From Rikenella microfusus (GTDB lineage Bacteria; Bacteroidota; Bacteroidia; Bacteroidales; SZUA-534), in NCBI GenBank assembly GCA_020719105.1, contig DYQV01000033.1, positions 1 through 14,038 of the forward strand: a stretch of DNA of 14,038 nt, in the 5' to 3' direction. A program made the position numbers and the translations under genes. Shown piece after piece: positions 1 through 7,766 of the stretch (the first letter of the stretch is position 1; every line of letters begins with the position of its first letter). Below the pieces are notes generated by a model. That model was given only the letters and a program-made list of their open reading frames with translations. It had not been told where the DNA came from and searched no databases.

Positions 1-88
1 TCGGTCACAAAACCAAATAAGTAGTATTTGTTTCTAGTATTTAGTAGAATATTAATGCAATGAGGGTTATAAATACAGACCCATTTTG

Positions 89-96
89 TAGATTTG
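89..96 (+). promoter_or_regulatory. Possible Bacteroidetes -7 box for the 88-aa gene
   Basis: TAGATTTG matches the Bacteroidetes -7 consensus TAnnTTTG and lies 18 bases before the ATG at 115, a suitable distance for a short leader. No TTTG (-33 element) is present at the expected distance upstream, so this could be a chance match in AT-rich DNA. The rest of bases 1-88 holds no recognisable gene. TAGTATTT occurs there twice (22-29 and 35-42). Confidence 0.3.
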
Positions 97-114
97 TAGT
101 TTAAAAAGCAAAAT

Positions 115-381
115 ATGGCAAAGATCCGGGACTTAAAAAATGAGGTAAATTACCTTACGTATGAGATAATTTCTGATTGCAATTCATTTATTGCACTGCG
201 CCCTGATAAAAAAAATCAGGCAGTTGCTTTGGTTGAAGAAGCGGTAGCGCTTAGAAATAAGCTAATAGAGAAAATCAATCATCCAAATCAGCCTTCTCCA
301 AATTACTACAAGCAAATACGGAATGAACTCATTAATGGAGCCGATCATATTTTTGAGAAGCTCAGAAAACTGATTAAATAA
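115..381 (+). CDS. Conserved small hypothetical protein (88 aa)
   Basis: The gene encodes an 88-residue soluble protein with no signal peptide or membrane segment. The sequence is rich in Lys, Glu, Asn and Ile and is probably all-helical: about residues 1-30 and 36-55 form two helices, a Pro/Asn-rich linker follows (HPNQPSPNYY, about 56-65), and a C-terminal helix ends in a basic tail. It resembles, from memory, a family of short uncharacterised Bacteroidetes proteins starting with a similar 'LKxxxNYLTYE' segment; I know of no assigned function. The ATG start at 115 is preceded by an A-rich stretch and no Shine-Dalgarno, as elsewhere in the window. It stands alone on this strand, converges with rnhB and is followed by a hairpin terminator. 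That it is a real gene is likely; its role is unknown. Confidence 0.8.
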   Translation: MAKIRDLKNEVNYLTYEIISDCNSFIALRPDKKNQAVALVEEAVALRNKLIEKINHPNQPSPNYYKQIRNELINGADHIFEKLRKLIK

Positions 382-400
382 TTTTTGGAAGTTTATTATG

Positions 401-432
401 AAAAGGTGGCTAAATGCTGCCTTTTTTCTTTT
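401..432 (+). terminator. Intrinsic terminator between convergent genes
   Basis: AAAAGGTGGC (401-410) pairs with GCTGCCTTTT (416-425) around a five-base loop TAAAT; the stem has two G-U pairs in RNA. A T-rich run TTTTTTCTTTT follows (422-432). It lies 20 bases after the stop of the 88-aa gene and just before the end of rnhB on the other strand. The T-tract favours termination on the plus strand, but the A-flanked stem may also work in reverse. Confidence 0.7.
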
Positions 433-441
433 GCAAAAGAG

Positions 442-1041
442 CTACAAGCTAAGTTTTAACTGATTGTCGAGTAATCGAAAGGTTTTACGGTGGTAAGGGG
501 TAATGCCGTATTCCAATATCGCTCCCCGATGATCCGTGGTTGGATACCCTTTATTTTTTTTCCATCCATACTGCGGATATTCCTCATGAATTTGAGCCAT
601 AAAATCGTCCCTGTATGTTTTAGCTAATATGGAGGCTGCGGCAATAGAAGAATACTTACTATCGCCTTTTATTACAGTTTGGAAAGGAATTTTGTGGAAC
701 GGTTTAAAACGGTTGCCATCAACAATAATATGTTCTGGTTTTTGTTTCAGTTGTTCTAAAGCCCGATGCATCGAAAAGATAGAAGCATTTAAAATGTTAA
801 CCTGATCGATTTCTGGTGCTGAATAAGTGCCAATAGCATAGGCCAGAGCATTTTCCAGAATATAATTGCGCAGTTCATACCGGGTTTTTTCGTTCAATTG
901 CTTTGAATCATTCAACTTGGGATGAAAAAAATCAGGAGGCAAAATTACGGCTGCCGCAAAAACCGGACCTGCCAAACAACCCCGTCCGGCTTCATCACAT
1001 CCGGCTTCAAATATATTGGCAAGTAAAAAAGGTTGAAGCAT
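442..1041 (-). CDS. rnhB: Ribonuclease HII
   Basis: RNase HII cleaves the RNA strand of RNA-DNA hybrids and incises 5' of single ribonucleotides misincorporated in DNA, starting ribonucleotide excision repair. The 199 residues match the family's usual size of about 200. The N-terminal signature GCDEAGRGCLAGPV (residues 14-27) gives catalytic D16 and E17. DSKQL (45-49) is the conserved substrate-contact segment. IVDGN (106-110) gives D108. SILAKTYRDDFM (137-148) gives the fourth acidic residue, D145. All four DEDD metal ligands are therefore present. The start ATG at 1041 places the catalytic motif at the expected depth. It begins 3 bp after the stop of the upstream glycosyltransferase gene, so the two are almost certainly co-transcribed from the promoter near 2200. 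Their joint function is not obvious; this is probably housekeeping read-through. Confidence 0.97.
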   Translation of the reverse strand: MLQPFLLANIFEAGCDEAGRGCLAGPVFAAAVILPPDFFHPKLNDSKQLNEKTRYELRNYILENALAYAIGTYSAPEIDQVNILNASIFSMHRALEQLKQKPEHIIVDGNRFKPFHKIPFQTVIKGDSKYSSIAAASILAKTYRDDFMAQIHEEYPQYGWKKNKGYPTTDHRGAILEYGITPYHRKTFRLLDNQLKLSL

Positions 1042-1044
1042 TGC

Positions 1045-2172
1045 TTACGTTTTCATACATTTTTCAATACTGTTCCAAAGCTTCTCTGCTGATACATCCC
1101 AACTGAAATTTTTCCTTTGCATGCGCCCATTCTCAATTAACTGATTCCGATATTCCTTGTCGGTAGCGAGTTTTTCCATACCATTGGCAATTGAATTTAT
1201 ACTGTTTGGATCTACCAAATGACCTGCATTGCCAGCCACTTCGGGCATAGCTGTAATATTGGAGCATATAACCGGAACATCGCAGTTCATTGCTTCTATT
1301 ATCGGAATTCCAAAACCTTCTAAATGTGAAACCAAAATCAACGCAACAGCACTTCCTAATTGTTTATGAAGCAATTCTGTGGTTTGTCGTCCTAAAAATA
1401 GAACATCGGTTTTTGAATGTATTCTTTCAAAAACCTGTTCAATGGATTGGCTCCGCCACATTTTCTCACCCACTATCACTAATTTGTGAGGAAGTTTAGT
1501 TTGTTGTTTAAAATGGTCGAAACCAAGTAACATTCCTTCAATATTTTTCCGCGGATTCAATGATCCAATATAGATAAAGTAAGGAATTCCTTTCGTTGTT
1601 TCATGGAGTGTTTTTTCAATTTCATGGGGCATTAAAGGGGTATAAATCTCATTACTGCCATTATATATCACGTCAACCTTTGAGGGTGAAATATTCCATG
1701 CATTTACCAGGTCGGTTTTTGAGAATTCTGAAACCGTTGCTAAACCGATACTTTGAAGCGCTGATTTCTTAAAATAGTAATTGAAATATGCACGAACCAA
1801 AAAGGGAAATTGTTTTGGGCGATGCACAAATTCAACATCATGTATCACATTAAAGGTTTTAACGTTGGAATTGGTTATTGACCATCCATCAGTAGATATG
1901 AAAAGATCTGCTTGATATTTCTTTAGCATTCTAGGTATCAAGTGTTGAAATCGCAAATACCATAAAATTGGATGGCGCGAAGGAAGGAGAGTTTTTACCG
2001 GAATAATATTATCCGAGTAAATGAATTCTTGATCCCAAGTGCGGTCGAAAATGAATATAAACTCATGTTCAGGGTGCTGTTTAGTTATCCTTTTTAACGT
2101 TTCATGGGTAAAACTACCCAATCCTTCCAGCCGGTCCTTAAGTAATAATTGGGTATTAACAGCAATTCTCAT
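1045..2172 (-). CDS. GT4-family glycosyltransferase (GT-B fold)
   Basis: This 375-residue retaining glycosyltransferase transfers a sugar from a nucleotide-sugar donor to an acceptor, probably a lipid-linked or surface glycan at the cytoplasmic face of the inner membrane. Sequence support: an N-terminal MRIAVNTQLLL beta-strand start and an acceptor-side Rossmann half (1-190). IYIGSLNPRKN (200-210) opens the donor half and carries the conserved Arg-Lys. VSHLEGFGIPIIEAM (281-295) is the E-x7-E signature (E285/E293). The C-terminal SWDVSAEKLW helix is typical of family 4. There is no signal peptide or membrane segment. The donor and acceptor cannot be told from sequence. It is transcribed divergently from the methyltransferase-flippase-DUF2723 unit, which supports a role in envelope glycan synthesis (inference). 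rnhB follows 3 bp downstream. Confidence 0.93.
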   Translation of the reverse strand: MRIAVNTQLLLKDRLEGLGSFTHETLKRITKQHPEHEFIFIFDRTWDQEFIYSDNIIPVKTLLPSRHPILWYLRFQHLIPRMLKKYQADLFISTDGWSITNSNVKTFNVIHDVEFVHRPKQFPFLVRAYFNYYFKKSALQSIGLATVSEFSKTDLVNAWNISPSKVDVIYNGSNEIYTPLMPHEIEKTLHETTKGIPYFIYIGSLNPRKNIEGMLLGFDHFKQQTKLPHKLVIVGEKMWRSQSIEQVFERIHSKTDVLFLGRQTTELLHKQLGSAVALILVSHLEGFGIPIIEAMNCDVPVICSNITAMPEVAGNAGHLVDPNSINSIANGMEKLATDKEYRNQLIENGRMQRKNFSWDVSAEKLWNSIEKCMKT

Positions 2173-2195
2173 CGGTGTATAAAAAAAAGTTGTGC

Positions 2196-2203
2196 CAAAA
2201 ATA
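2196..2203 (-). promoter_or_regulatory. -7 promoter box for the glycosyltransferase-rnhB unit
   Basis: Read on the minus strand this is TATTTTTG, an exact match to TAnnTTTG. It ends 23 bases before the ATG at 2172. A TTTG -33 element is not evident at the usual spacing. It is the only exact match on this strand in the 83-bp divergent gap. Confidence 0.45.
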
Positions 2204-2245
2204 AAGAAAATACCCTGATTTATTTAGGTAGAATCAATATATTGG

Positions 2246-2253
2246 TATTTTTG
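2246..2253 (+). promoter_or_regulatory. -7 promoter box for the methyltransferase-flippase-DUF2723 operon
   Basis: TATTTTTG is an exact match to the Bacteroidetes -7 consensus and is identical to the box on the opposite strand of the same gap. Transcription would begin around 2257-2262. That puts the GTG codon at 2256 at or before the transcript start and favours the TTG at 2277 as the start of the downstream gene. No clear -33 TTTG is seen. Confidence 0.45.
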
Positions 2254-2276
2254 GGGTGTATTATAATTTTTGGATA

Positions 2277-3029
2277 TTGGAAAAAGATAGGATAGAAAGG
2301 GAGCGCGAATTTCATAATGAGATTTTTAGCCAAAAAACGAGAGAGGTAACCAATAAATTTTATTCCATATTTTATCTTATTGAAAAGAAATTTGTAGCAA
2401 AATTAGCGGCTAACTGTTTGGGGAAAAAGATATTGGAATATGGTTGTGGAGAAGGAAGTTCAGCCTATCTTTTAGCTCAAAATGGTGGAATTGTTACCGG
2501 TATTGATATTTCGGATTATGCCATTTTGCAAGCTCAGCAAAAAGCCGATGCAATGAATCTGTCCGTTGAGTTCACTAACATGAATGCGGAAGAACTTGCT
2601 TTTCCTGAAAAATTTTTCGACCTGATTTGCGGTTCTGGAATTATTCATCATTTGGATATTAATAAAGCTTATAGTGAGATTTCCAGAGTATTAAAGAAAG
2701 ATGGAAAAGCTATTTTCATGGAGCCTTTAGGGCATAATTTTTTGATAAACTGGTATCGAAAAAAAACACCCTTTCTTCGCACTGAAGATGAGCATCCGTT
2801 ATTAAAAAGCGATTTGAAGTTACTGCATGATTATTTTGAACAGACCCAGATAGAATTCTATTTTTTTAGCTCCTTAGTAGCTATTTTTTTCCGAAAAACT
2901 TTCTTTTTTAAACCAATGCTTCGAACGTTTCATGCATTCGATCGCCTCTTGTTTTGGATAATGCCTTTCCTGCGTTGGCAAGCGTGGTTTGTGTTGATTG
3001 AATTCTCAGTACCAAAAAAAGCTCAATAG
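2277..3029 (+). CDS. Class I SAM-dependent methyltransferase
   Basis: The protein of about 250 residues carries the class I methyltransferase fold. Motif I is LEYGCGEGSSA (about 53-63), the SAM-binding loop. The acidic residue closing the second strand is in GIDIS (about 76-80). A motif II/III-like segment FDLICGSGIIHHLD (about 114-127) follows, then the late strand AIFMEPLG, typical of Methyltransf_11/25 members. The C-terminal 60 residues are unusually rich in Phe and Trp with basic residues between, which suggests membrane contact or a lipidic or glycan-lipid substrate (inference). There is no in-frame ATG near the start. GTG 2256 would give 257 residues, but it overlaps the likely transcript start, and TTG 2277 opens directly onto EKDRIEREREFHNEIF, so I prefer 2277. 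The flippase gene begins 22 bp downstream on the same strand. The substrate is unknown. Confidence 0.88.
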   Translation: MEKDRIEREREFHNEIFSQKTREVTNKFYSIFYLIEKKFVAKLAANCLGKKILEYGCGEGSSAYLLAQNGGIVTGIDISDYAILQAQQKADAMNLSVEFTNMNAEELAFPEKFFDLICGSGIIHHLDINKAYSEISRVLKKDGKAIFMEPLGHNFLINWYRKKTPFLRTEDEHPLLKSDLKLLHDYFEQTQIEFYFFSSLVAIFFRKTFFFKPMLRTFHAFDRLLFWIMPFLRWQAWFVLIEFSVPKKAQ

Positions 3030-3051
3030 CAGAAAGAAAACAACATAAAGA

Positions 3052-4524
3052 TTGCTACATTTGGCATTCAAAAATAGTAAGTTGAAGCGTAAATTTGTAA
3101 CCAACCTTGCATTAGTTTTATTCCTGAATTTGCTGATAAAGCCGTTTTGGATTTTAGGAATTGATAGGTCCGTTCAAAATGTGGTTGGAGCGGAAGAATA
3201 TGGATTTTACTTTGCGTTGCTTAATTTTTCATTAATTCTCAACATAATACTCGATTTCGGAATTACCAATTTCAACAATCGCAACATTGCCCAGCACAGT
3301 CACTTATTAAACAAATATTTTTCAAATATTATTACCATCCGGTTGTTGCTGGGTGTAACTTATATGGTAATTAGTCTAACATTAGCTTGGCTATGGAACT
3401 ATCAATGGAACCAAATTAAGCTATTACTGTTTTTGGTTTTCAATCAATTCCTTGCCTCATTTATTATGTATTTAAGATCCAATTTGGCAGGGTTGCATCT
3501 TTTTAAAACCGATAGCATCATATCAGTTTTAGACCGAACCTTGATGATTATCATTTGTAGCCTTTTACTTTGGGGTCATATATTTGATGAGCCGTTTAAA
3601 ATAAAATGGTTCGTTTTTGCGCAAACCGCCGCATATTTAATTACCGCTTTAGTTGCCTTTCTGTTGGTTTTATGGCGAAGTGGTCGAATTAAATTCCGAT
3701 TTGATAGACACTTCACATGGGCCATTTTAAAAAAGAGTTATCCATTTGCCATTTTAACCTTATTAATGGCATTTTATAATCGAGTCGATTCGGTAATGCT
3801 TGAGCGCATGCTCGAAGATGGTGACCGACAAGCGGGTATTTATGCACAAGCATTCCGAATATTGGACGCAGCCTCAATGTTTGCACTCTTATTTGCTGGA
3901 TTATTGCTGCCTATTTTCTCAAAAATGCTGAAACAAAAAGAAGCCATTGGGCAATTAACTCAATTATCATTTATTTTAATCTCGGTTCCAGCAGTTATTG
4001 TTTCAATTACTTGTGCTTTTTACAGTAAGGAAATAATGGAACTCATGTATCAAAGCCACGTTGAATCATCGGCTAATATTTTCGCCATTCTTATGATTGG
4101 TTTTATTTTTATATCAGCAACTTATATTTTTGGAACTTTACTAACAGCCAATGGAAGTTTACGAGCCCTGAATATAATGGCTTTGTCGGGGATGATAATA
4201 AATATTGGTTTGAATTTAATTCTAATTCCCCGTTTTCAAGCTTTAGGCTCAGCAATATCAAGTCTCACCACCCAAGGCATTACTGCAATCATTCAGGTTG
4301 TTATTGCATTTAAAATATTTAGGTTTCACATAAATTATAAACTTTTAATTTTATTACTGATATTTGCATCCGGGGTAACTTTATTTGGAATAATTTCTAC
4401 CGATTTGCCTTACAATTGGATGATAAGTATGATAATAATGGTTGTACTAAGTTTCATTTTGGCTTTCAGTATTGGATTAATAAAAATAAAAGACCTGTAT
4501 CAGATAATTAAAAACGATAAATAA
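3052..4524 (+). CDS. Wzx-like polysaccharide/oligosaccharide flippase
   Basis: This 490-residue polytopic membrane protein looks like a member of the polysaccharide transporter (PST) branch of the MOP superfamily, which flips undecaprenyl-linked glycans across the inner membrane. I count about 12-14 hydrophobic segments spread over the full length. The family look includes an early NVVGAEEYGFYFALLNF segment, ILDFGITNFNNRNIA in the next loop (the usual 'lDfGi' region), and AFYNRVDSVML with a charged Arg-Asp pair inside the middle of the protein. The length is normal. The start must be a non-ATG codon: an in-frame TAA lies at 3046-3048 and the only nearby candidates are TTG 3052 and TTG 3061. 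It sits 22 bp after the methyltransferase and 40 bp before the DUF2723 gene, with no terminator between. It could move a lipid-linked glycan used by its neighbours (inference). Confidence 0.9.
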   Translation: MLHLAFKNSKLKRKFVTNLALVLFLNLLIKPFWILGIDRSVQNVVGAEEYGFYFALLNFSLILNIILDFGITNFNNRNIAQHSHLLNKYFSNIITIRLLLGVTYMVISLTLAWLWNYQWNQIKLLLFLVFNQFLASFIMYLRSNLAGLHLFKTDSIISVLDRTLMIIICSLLLWGHIFDEPFKIKWFVFAQTAAYLITALVAFLLVLWRSGRIKFRFDRHFTWAILKKSYPFAILTLLMAFYNRVDSVMLERMLEDGDRQAGIYAQAFRILDAASMFALLFAGLLLPIFSKMLKQKEAIGQLTQLSFILISVPAVIVSITCAFYSKEIMELMYQSHVESSANIFAILMIGFIFISATYIFGTLLTANGSLRALNIMALSGMIINIGLNLILIPRFQALGSAISSLTTQGITAIIQVVIAFKIFRFHINYKLLILLLIFASGVTLFGIISTDLPYNWMISMIIMVVLSFILAFSIGLIKIKDLYQIIKNDK

Positions 4525-4564
4525 CGTTAAAACAGTTAATAAAAAACCATCCTAATAATTAACT

Positions 4565-7500
4565 ATGAAATATCAAAAACTTAATATCATTTTCGGTTGG
4601 ATTGCCTTTGCTATCGCATCGTTTGTGTATATCAGTACCATTGAGCCTACCGCTAGTTTTTGGGACTGTGGTGAATTTATTGCCACCGGATTCAAATTGG
4701 AAGTAGGTCATCCTCCCGGAGCACCTGTATTTATGCTACTTACACGGTTCTTTACCCTTTTTGCCGGCGGCGATTTGCAGTTAGTTCCCAAAATGGTGAA
4801 CATTATGTCAGCCTTGGCAAGTGCTTTTTCTATTTTGTTTTTGTTTTGGACCATAACTCACCTTGCAAAAAGAATACTTAAAACGGATGATTTTAATTTG
4901 GGACAAACTATTGCAATTTTAGGGAGTGGAATGGTTGGTGCATTGGTATATACTTTTTCCGACACTTTTTGGTTTTCAGCCGTTGAAGGGGAAGTATATG
5001 CTACCTCATCGCTTATAACAGCCTTTGTTTTTTGGGCAATATTAAAATGGGAAAATATTGCCGATGATAAATATAGCAATCGGTGGATAATCCTTATAGC
5101 TTATGTGGTGGGTCTTTCAATTGGTGTCCATCTTTTAAATTTGCTGGCTATACCTGCCATGGTTCTTGTATATTATTTCCGCAAATACGAAGTTACTACC
5201 AAAGGAGTTATCATGTCGTTAGTGCTTTCAGGGGTAATACTTGGAACCATAATGTGGGTAATAATTCCTGGAATTGTTAAAGTTGCTTTCTTTTTCGATT
5301 TAATTTTTGTTAACAGACTCAGCCTTCCTTTCAATTCAGGAGTGTTGTTTTTTGTGTTTTTACTTTTTGCAGGGTTGGCCTATGGCGTTTATTACACACA
5401 TACCCGACAAAAACCGGTATTAAATACCATTATACTATCTTTTGGAGTAATGATGATTGGATATGCATCGTATGCTGTTATTGTCATTCGTTCATATGCA
5501 ACTCCACCCATTGACCAGAATGATCCTGAAGATGCTTTTTCTCTTTTAGGTTATCTGAACCGCGAACAATATGGTGACCGTCCTTTGTTTTTTGGGCAAT
5601 ATTATAACACGCCATTAGATTTAAATGACCCCTATAAAGAAAGTGGAAAAACCTGGCGTAAAGGCGACAAGAAATATGAAGTGGGAAGCCCAAAAATTGA
5701 ATACAATTACAATCAGGAATTGACCATGTTTTTCCCACGAATGTATAGCTCAAAACCAGAACATATTGAGGATTACAAAAGCTGGGCAAAAATAAAAGGT
5801 TATAAGGTTAAAGCTCAAAATAATAGAGGGGAAGCAGAAACATTTATTAAGCCTACTTTTATTGAAAACATGAGGTTTTTCGTCCGTTACCAGATTGGGC
5901 ACATGTACTGGCGCTATTTTATGTGGAATTATGCCGGTCGTCAAAATGATATTCAAGGCAATGGAGATGCCCTCCGGGGGAATTGGATTTCAGGTATTAA
6001 GTTTTATGACCAAGCACGTCTAGGTCCACAAGATAATCTGCCATCAACCTATGCGAATAATAGAGCTAACAACAAATATTACTTATTACCATTTTTACTG
6101 GGTGTTGTTGGTCTGGTTTTTCAGCTAATGAAAGATAAAAAGAACTTTTGGATAGTATCCTTCCTATTTATACTTACAGGTTTGGCTATTGTAGTTTATT
6201 TGAATCAATATCCACAGCAACCACGTGAACGTGATTATGCTTTTGCCGGTTCGTTTTATGCTTTTGCAATTTGGATTGGACTAGGTGTATTGGCTATTTA
6301 CGATGGACTGAAAACTTATTTAGGTAATATTCCGGCAGCAGCAGGAGCAACGTTAATTACCATTTTTATTCCGGGTATTATGGCTGCTGAAAATTGGGAT
6401 GACCACGACCGTTCTGATCGGTATATTGCCAGAGACTTTGCCTTTAATTATCTGAATTCCTGTGAAAAAGACGGCGTTATTTTTACCAACGGCGATAACG
6501 ATACCTTTCCGTTATGGTACATTCAAGAGGTGGAAAATGTCCGTACCGATGTTCGCGTTATTTGTTTGCCCTATTTAATTACCGATTGGTACATCGATCA
6601 AATGAAATCGCAATACTACGAATCAGGACCCGTTCCATTCAGTCTCACTAAAGATCAATACATGCTTGGTACCCGTGATCAGGTGCCGGTTTTTGAGCGG
6701 GTTGCCGAAGCCGTTGAGTTAAAGCAAGTAATTGAATTTGTGGGAAGTAACGATGAGCGTACCAAGGTGCAAACCAATATGGGTGAAAAAACCGATTATT
6801 TCCCAACTAAAAAATTCAAAATTACAGTTGATAAACAAAAAGTGCTCAAAGAAGGAGTAGTAAAACCTGAAAAAGCCGACCAAATTGTGGATGAGATGCG
6901 TTGGAGTATTAATTCCAATTATATCCTTAAAAACGATTTAATGATGCTTGATTTGATGGCCTCTTCAAACTGGGAACGTCCCATATATTTTGTATCAGTA
7001 GGTTCCGGTAATGAAACCAACATTCGTGATTATTTTCAATTGGAAGGATTTGCTTACCGGATGGTTCCAATCTATACAAAATTCGATTACCAGTCAACAG
7101 GCCGGATTGAAACCGGTATTCTATACAACCATTTAATGAACACATTCCGTTGGGGAAATATGGGTAAGCCTAATGTGTATCTCGATGAAAATATTCGCCG
7201 CACCATACGTATTGTTAAGATTAGAAACAATTTTGGACGTTTGGCCAAAGCATTGGCTTCTGAAGGTAAAATTGATTCTGCTAAGGCTGTTCTTAATCGT
7301 GGTTTAGAGATTTTACCAATTGAGAAAATGCCTTTGGAATATTTTGATACACACTTTGTTGAAGCTTTCTTTGAAGCCGGGATGAATGAAAAAGGAGTTG
7401 AAATAGTAAGTAACATGGTTGAGGTTGCAAAAGCTGATTTGAATTATTATTTGAAACTTGATAAACGGTTTCCAAATGCTGCCGAACAGGACAAGCAATT

Positions 7501-7627
7501 GTGCTTTGCAACGGTGCAATGGTTGAATGAAGTTGCACATCGCTACAAGCAAAAAGAATTGGGAGACTCTGTTTCAAAAACTTTTGAAGAAATGTACTCC
7601 ATTTACATGCAAGGAGGAGGCAGGTAA
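4565..7627 (+). CDS. DUF2723 family membrane protein, GT-C/protein O-mannosyltransferase-like
   Basis: The 1020-residue inner-membrane protein has the DUF2723 (TMEM260-type) signature right after its first membrane helix: EPTASFWDCGEFIATGF (27-43), then GHPPGAPVF (48-56). D34 and E37 lie in the first external loop, where GT-C enzymes keep their catalytic acidic residues (inference from the fold). About nine hydrophobic helices lie before residue 310 and about four more at 505-610. The conserved RERDYAFAGSF lies around 555-565. After it comes a soluble part with NGDNDTFPLWY near 641. The C-terminal 150 residues are helical and TPR-like. Eukaryotic TMEM260 is an O-mannosyltransferase; the bacterial members are annotated by that similarity and their substrates are largely untested. 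The length is normal for Bacteroidetes members. It is the last gene of the operon with the flippase and is followed by a strong terminator. A role in glycosylating exported proteins is plausible, not shown. Confidence 0.93.
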   Translation: MKYQKLNIIFGWIAFAIASFVYISTIEPTASFWDCGEFIATGFKLEVGHPPGAPVFMLLTRFFTLFAGGDLQLVPKMVNIMSALASAFSILFLFWTITHLAKRILKTDDFNLGQTIAILGSGMVGALVYTFSDTFWFSAVEGEVYATSSLITAFVFWAILKWENIADDKYSNRWIILIAYVVGLSIGVHLLNLLAIPAMVLVYYFRKYEVTTKGVIMSLVLSGVILGTIMWVIIPGIVKVAFFFDLIFVNRLSLPFNSGVLFFVFLLFAGLAYGVYYTHTRQKPVLNTIILSFGVMMIGYASYAVIVIRSYATPPIDQNDPEDAFSLLGYLNREQYGDRPLFFGQYYNTPLDLNDPYKESGKTWRKGDKKYEVGSPKIEYNYNQELTMFFPRMYSSKPEHIEDYKSWAKIKGYKVKAQNNRGEAETFIKPTFIENMRFFVRYQIGHMYWRYFMWNYAGRQNDIQGNGDALRGNWISGIKFYDQARLGPQDNLPSTYANNRANNKYYLLPFLLGVVGLVFQLMKDKKNFWIVSFLFILTGLAIVVYLNQYPQQPRERDYAFAGSFYAFAIWIGLGVLAIYDGLKTYLGNIPAAAGATLITIFIPGIMAAENWDDHDRSDRYIARDFAFNYLNSCEKDGVIFTNGDNDTFPLWYIQEVENVRTDVRVICLPYLITDWYIDQMKSQYYESGPVPFSLTKDQYMLGTRDQVPVFERVAEAVELKQVIEFVGSNDERTKVQTNMGEKTDYFPTKKFKITVDKQKVLKEGVVKPEKADQIVDEMRWSINSNYILKNDLMMLDLMASSNWERPIYFVSVGSGNETNIRDYFQLEGFAYRMVPIYTKFDYQSTGRIETGILYNHLMNTFRWGNMGKPNVYLDENIRRTIRIVKIRNNFGRLAKALASEGKIDSAKAVLNRGLEILPIEKMPLEYFDTHFVEAFFEAGMNEKGVEIVSNMVEVAKADLNYYLKLDKRFPNAAEQDKQLCFATVQWLNEVAHRYKQKELGDSVSKTFEEMYSIYMQGGGR

Positions 7628-7648
7628 AAGAAAAAATATAGTATTTTG

Positions 7649-7689
7649 AATGGGCTGAAATAGATAGTATTTCAGCCCATTTTTTATTT
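7649..7689 (+). terminator. Strong intrinsic terminator after the DUF2723 operon
   Basis: AATGGGCTGAAAT (7649-7661) and ATTTCAGCCCATT (7669-7681) form a perfect 13-bp stem, extendable by one A-T pair, around a seven-base loop. TTTTTATTT follows (7681-7689). It lies 21 bases after the stop codon. This separates the glycan operon from lpxK. Confidence 0.92.
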
Positions 7690-7708
7690 GCCAAATAAAA
7701 AATATTCT

Positions 7709-7738
7709 TTTGTTTCTGCATTATAGGGCTTATCTTTA
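7709..7738 (+). promoter_or_regulatory. Likely promoter for lpxK
   Basis: TTTG (7709-7712) is followed, after 18 bases, by TATCTTTA (7731-7738), one mismatch from TAnnTTTG. This is close to the Bacteroidetes -33/-7 arrangement and lies just after the upstream terminator. The ATG of lpxK is 28 bases further on. Confidence 0.4.
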
Positions 7739-7766
7739 GAATTCAATTTACAATCAATATTGACAC

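Noticed and set aside
7649..7681. Perfect inverted repeat as the end of an insertion element
   Set aside because: A 7-base loop with a T-tract right after an operon stop codon is an intrinsic terminator; there is no transposase or partner repeat.
7293..7721. 142-codon open frame antisense to the DUF2723 gene end
   Set aside because: It overlaps a certain gene and the perfect terminator, has no coding character, and is a shadow frame. The same applies to the other open frames overlapping the named genes.
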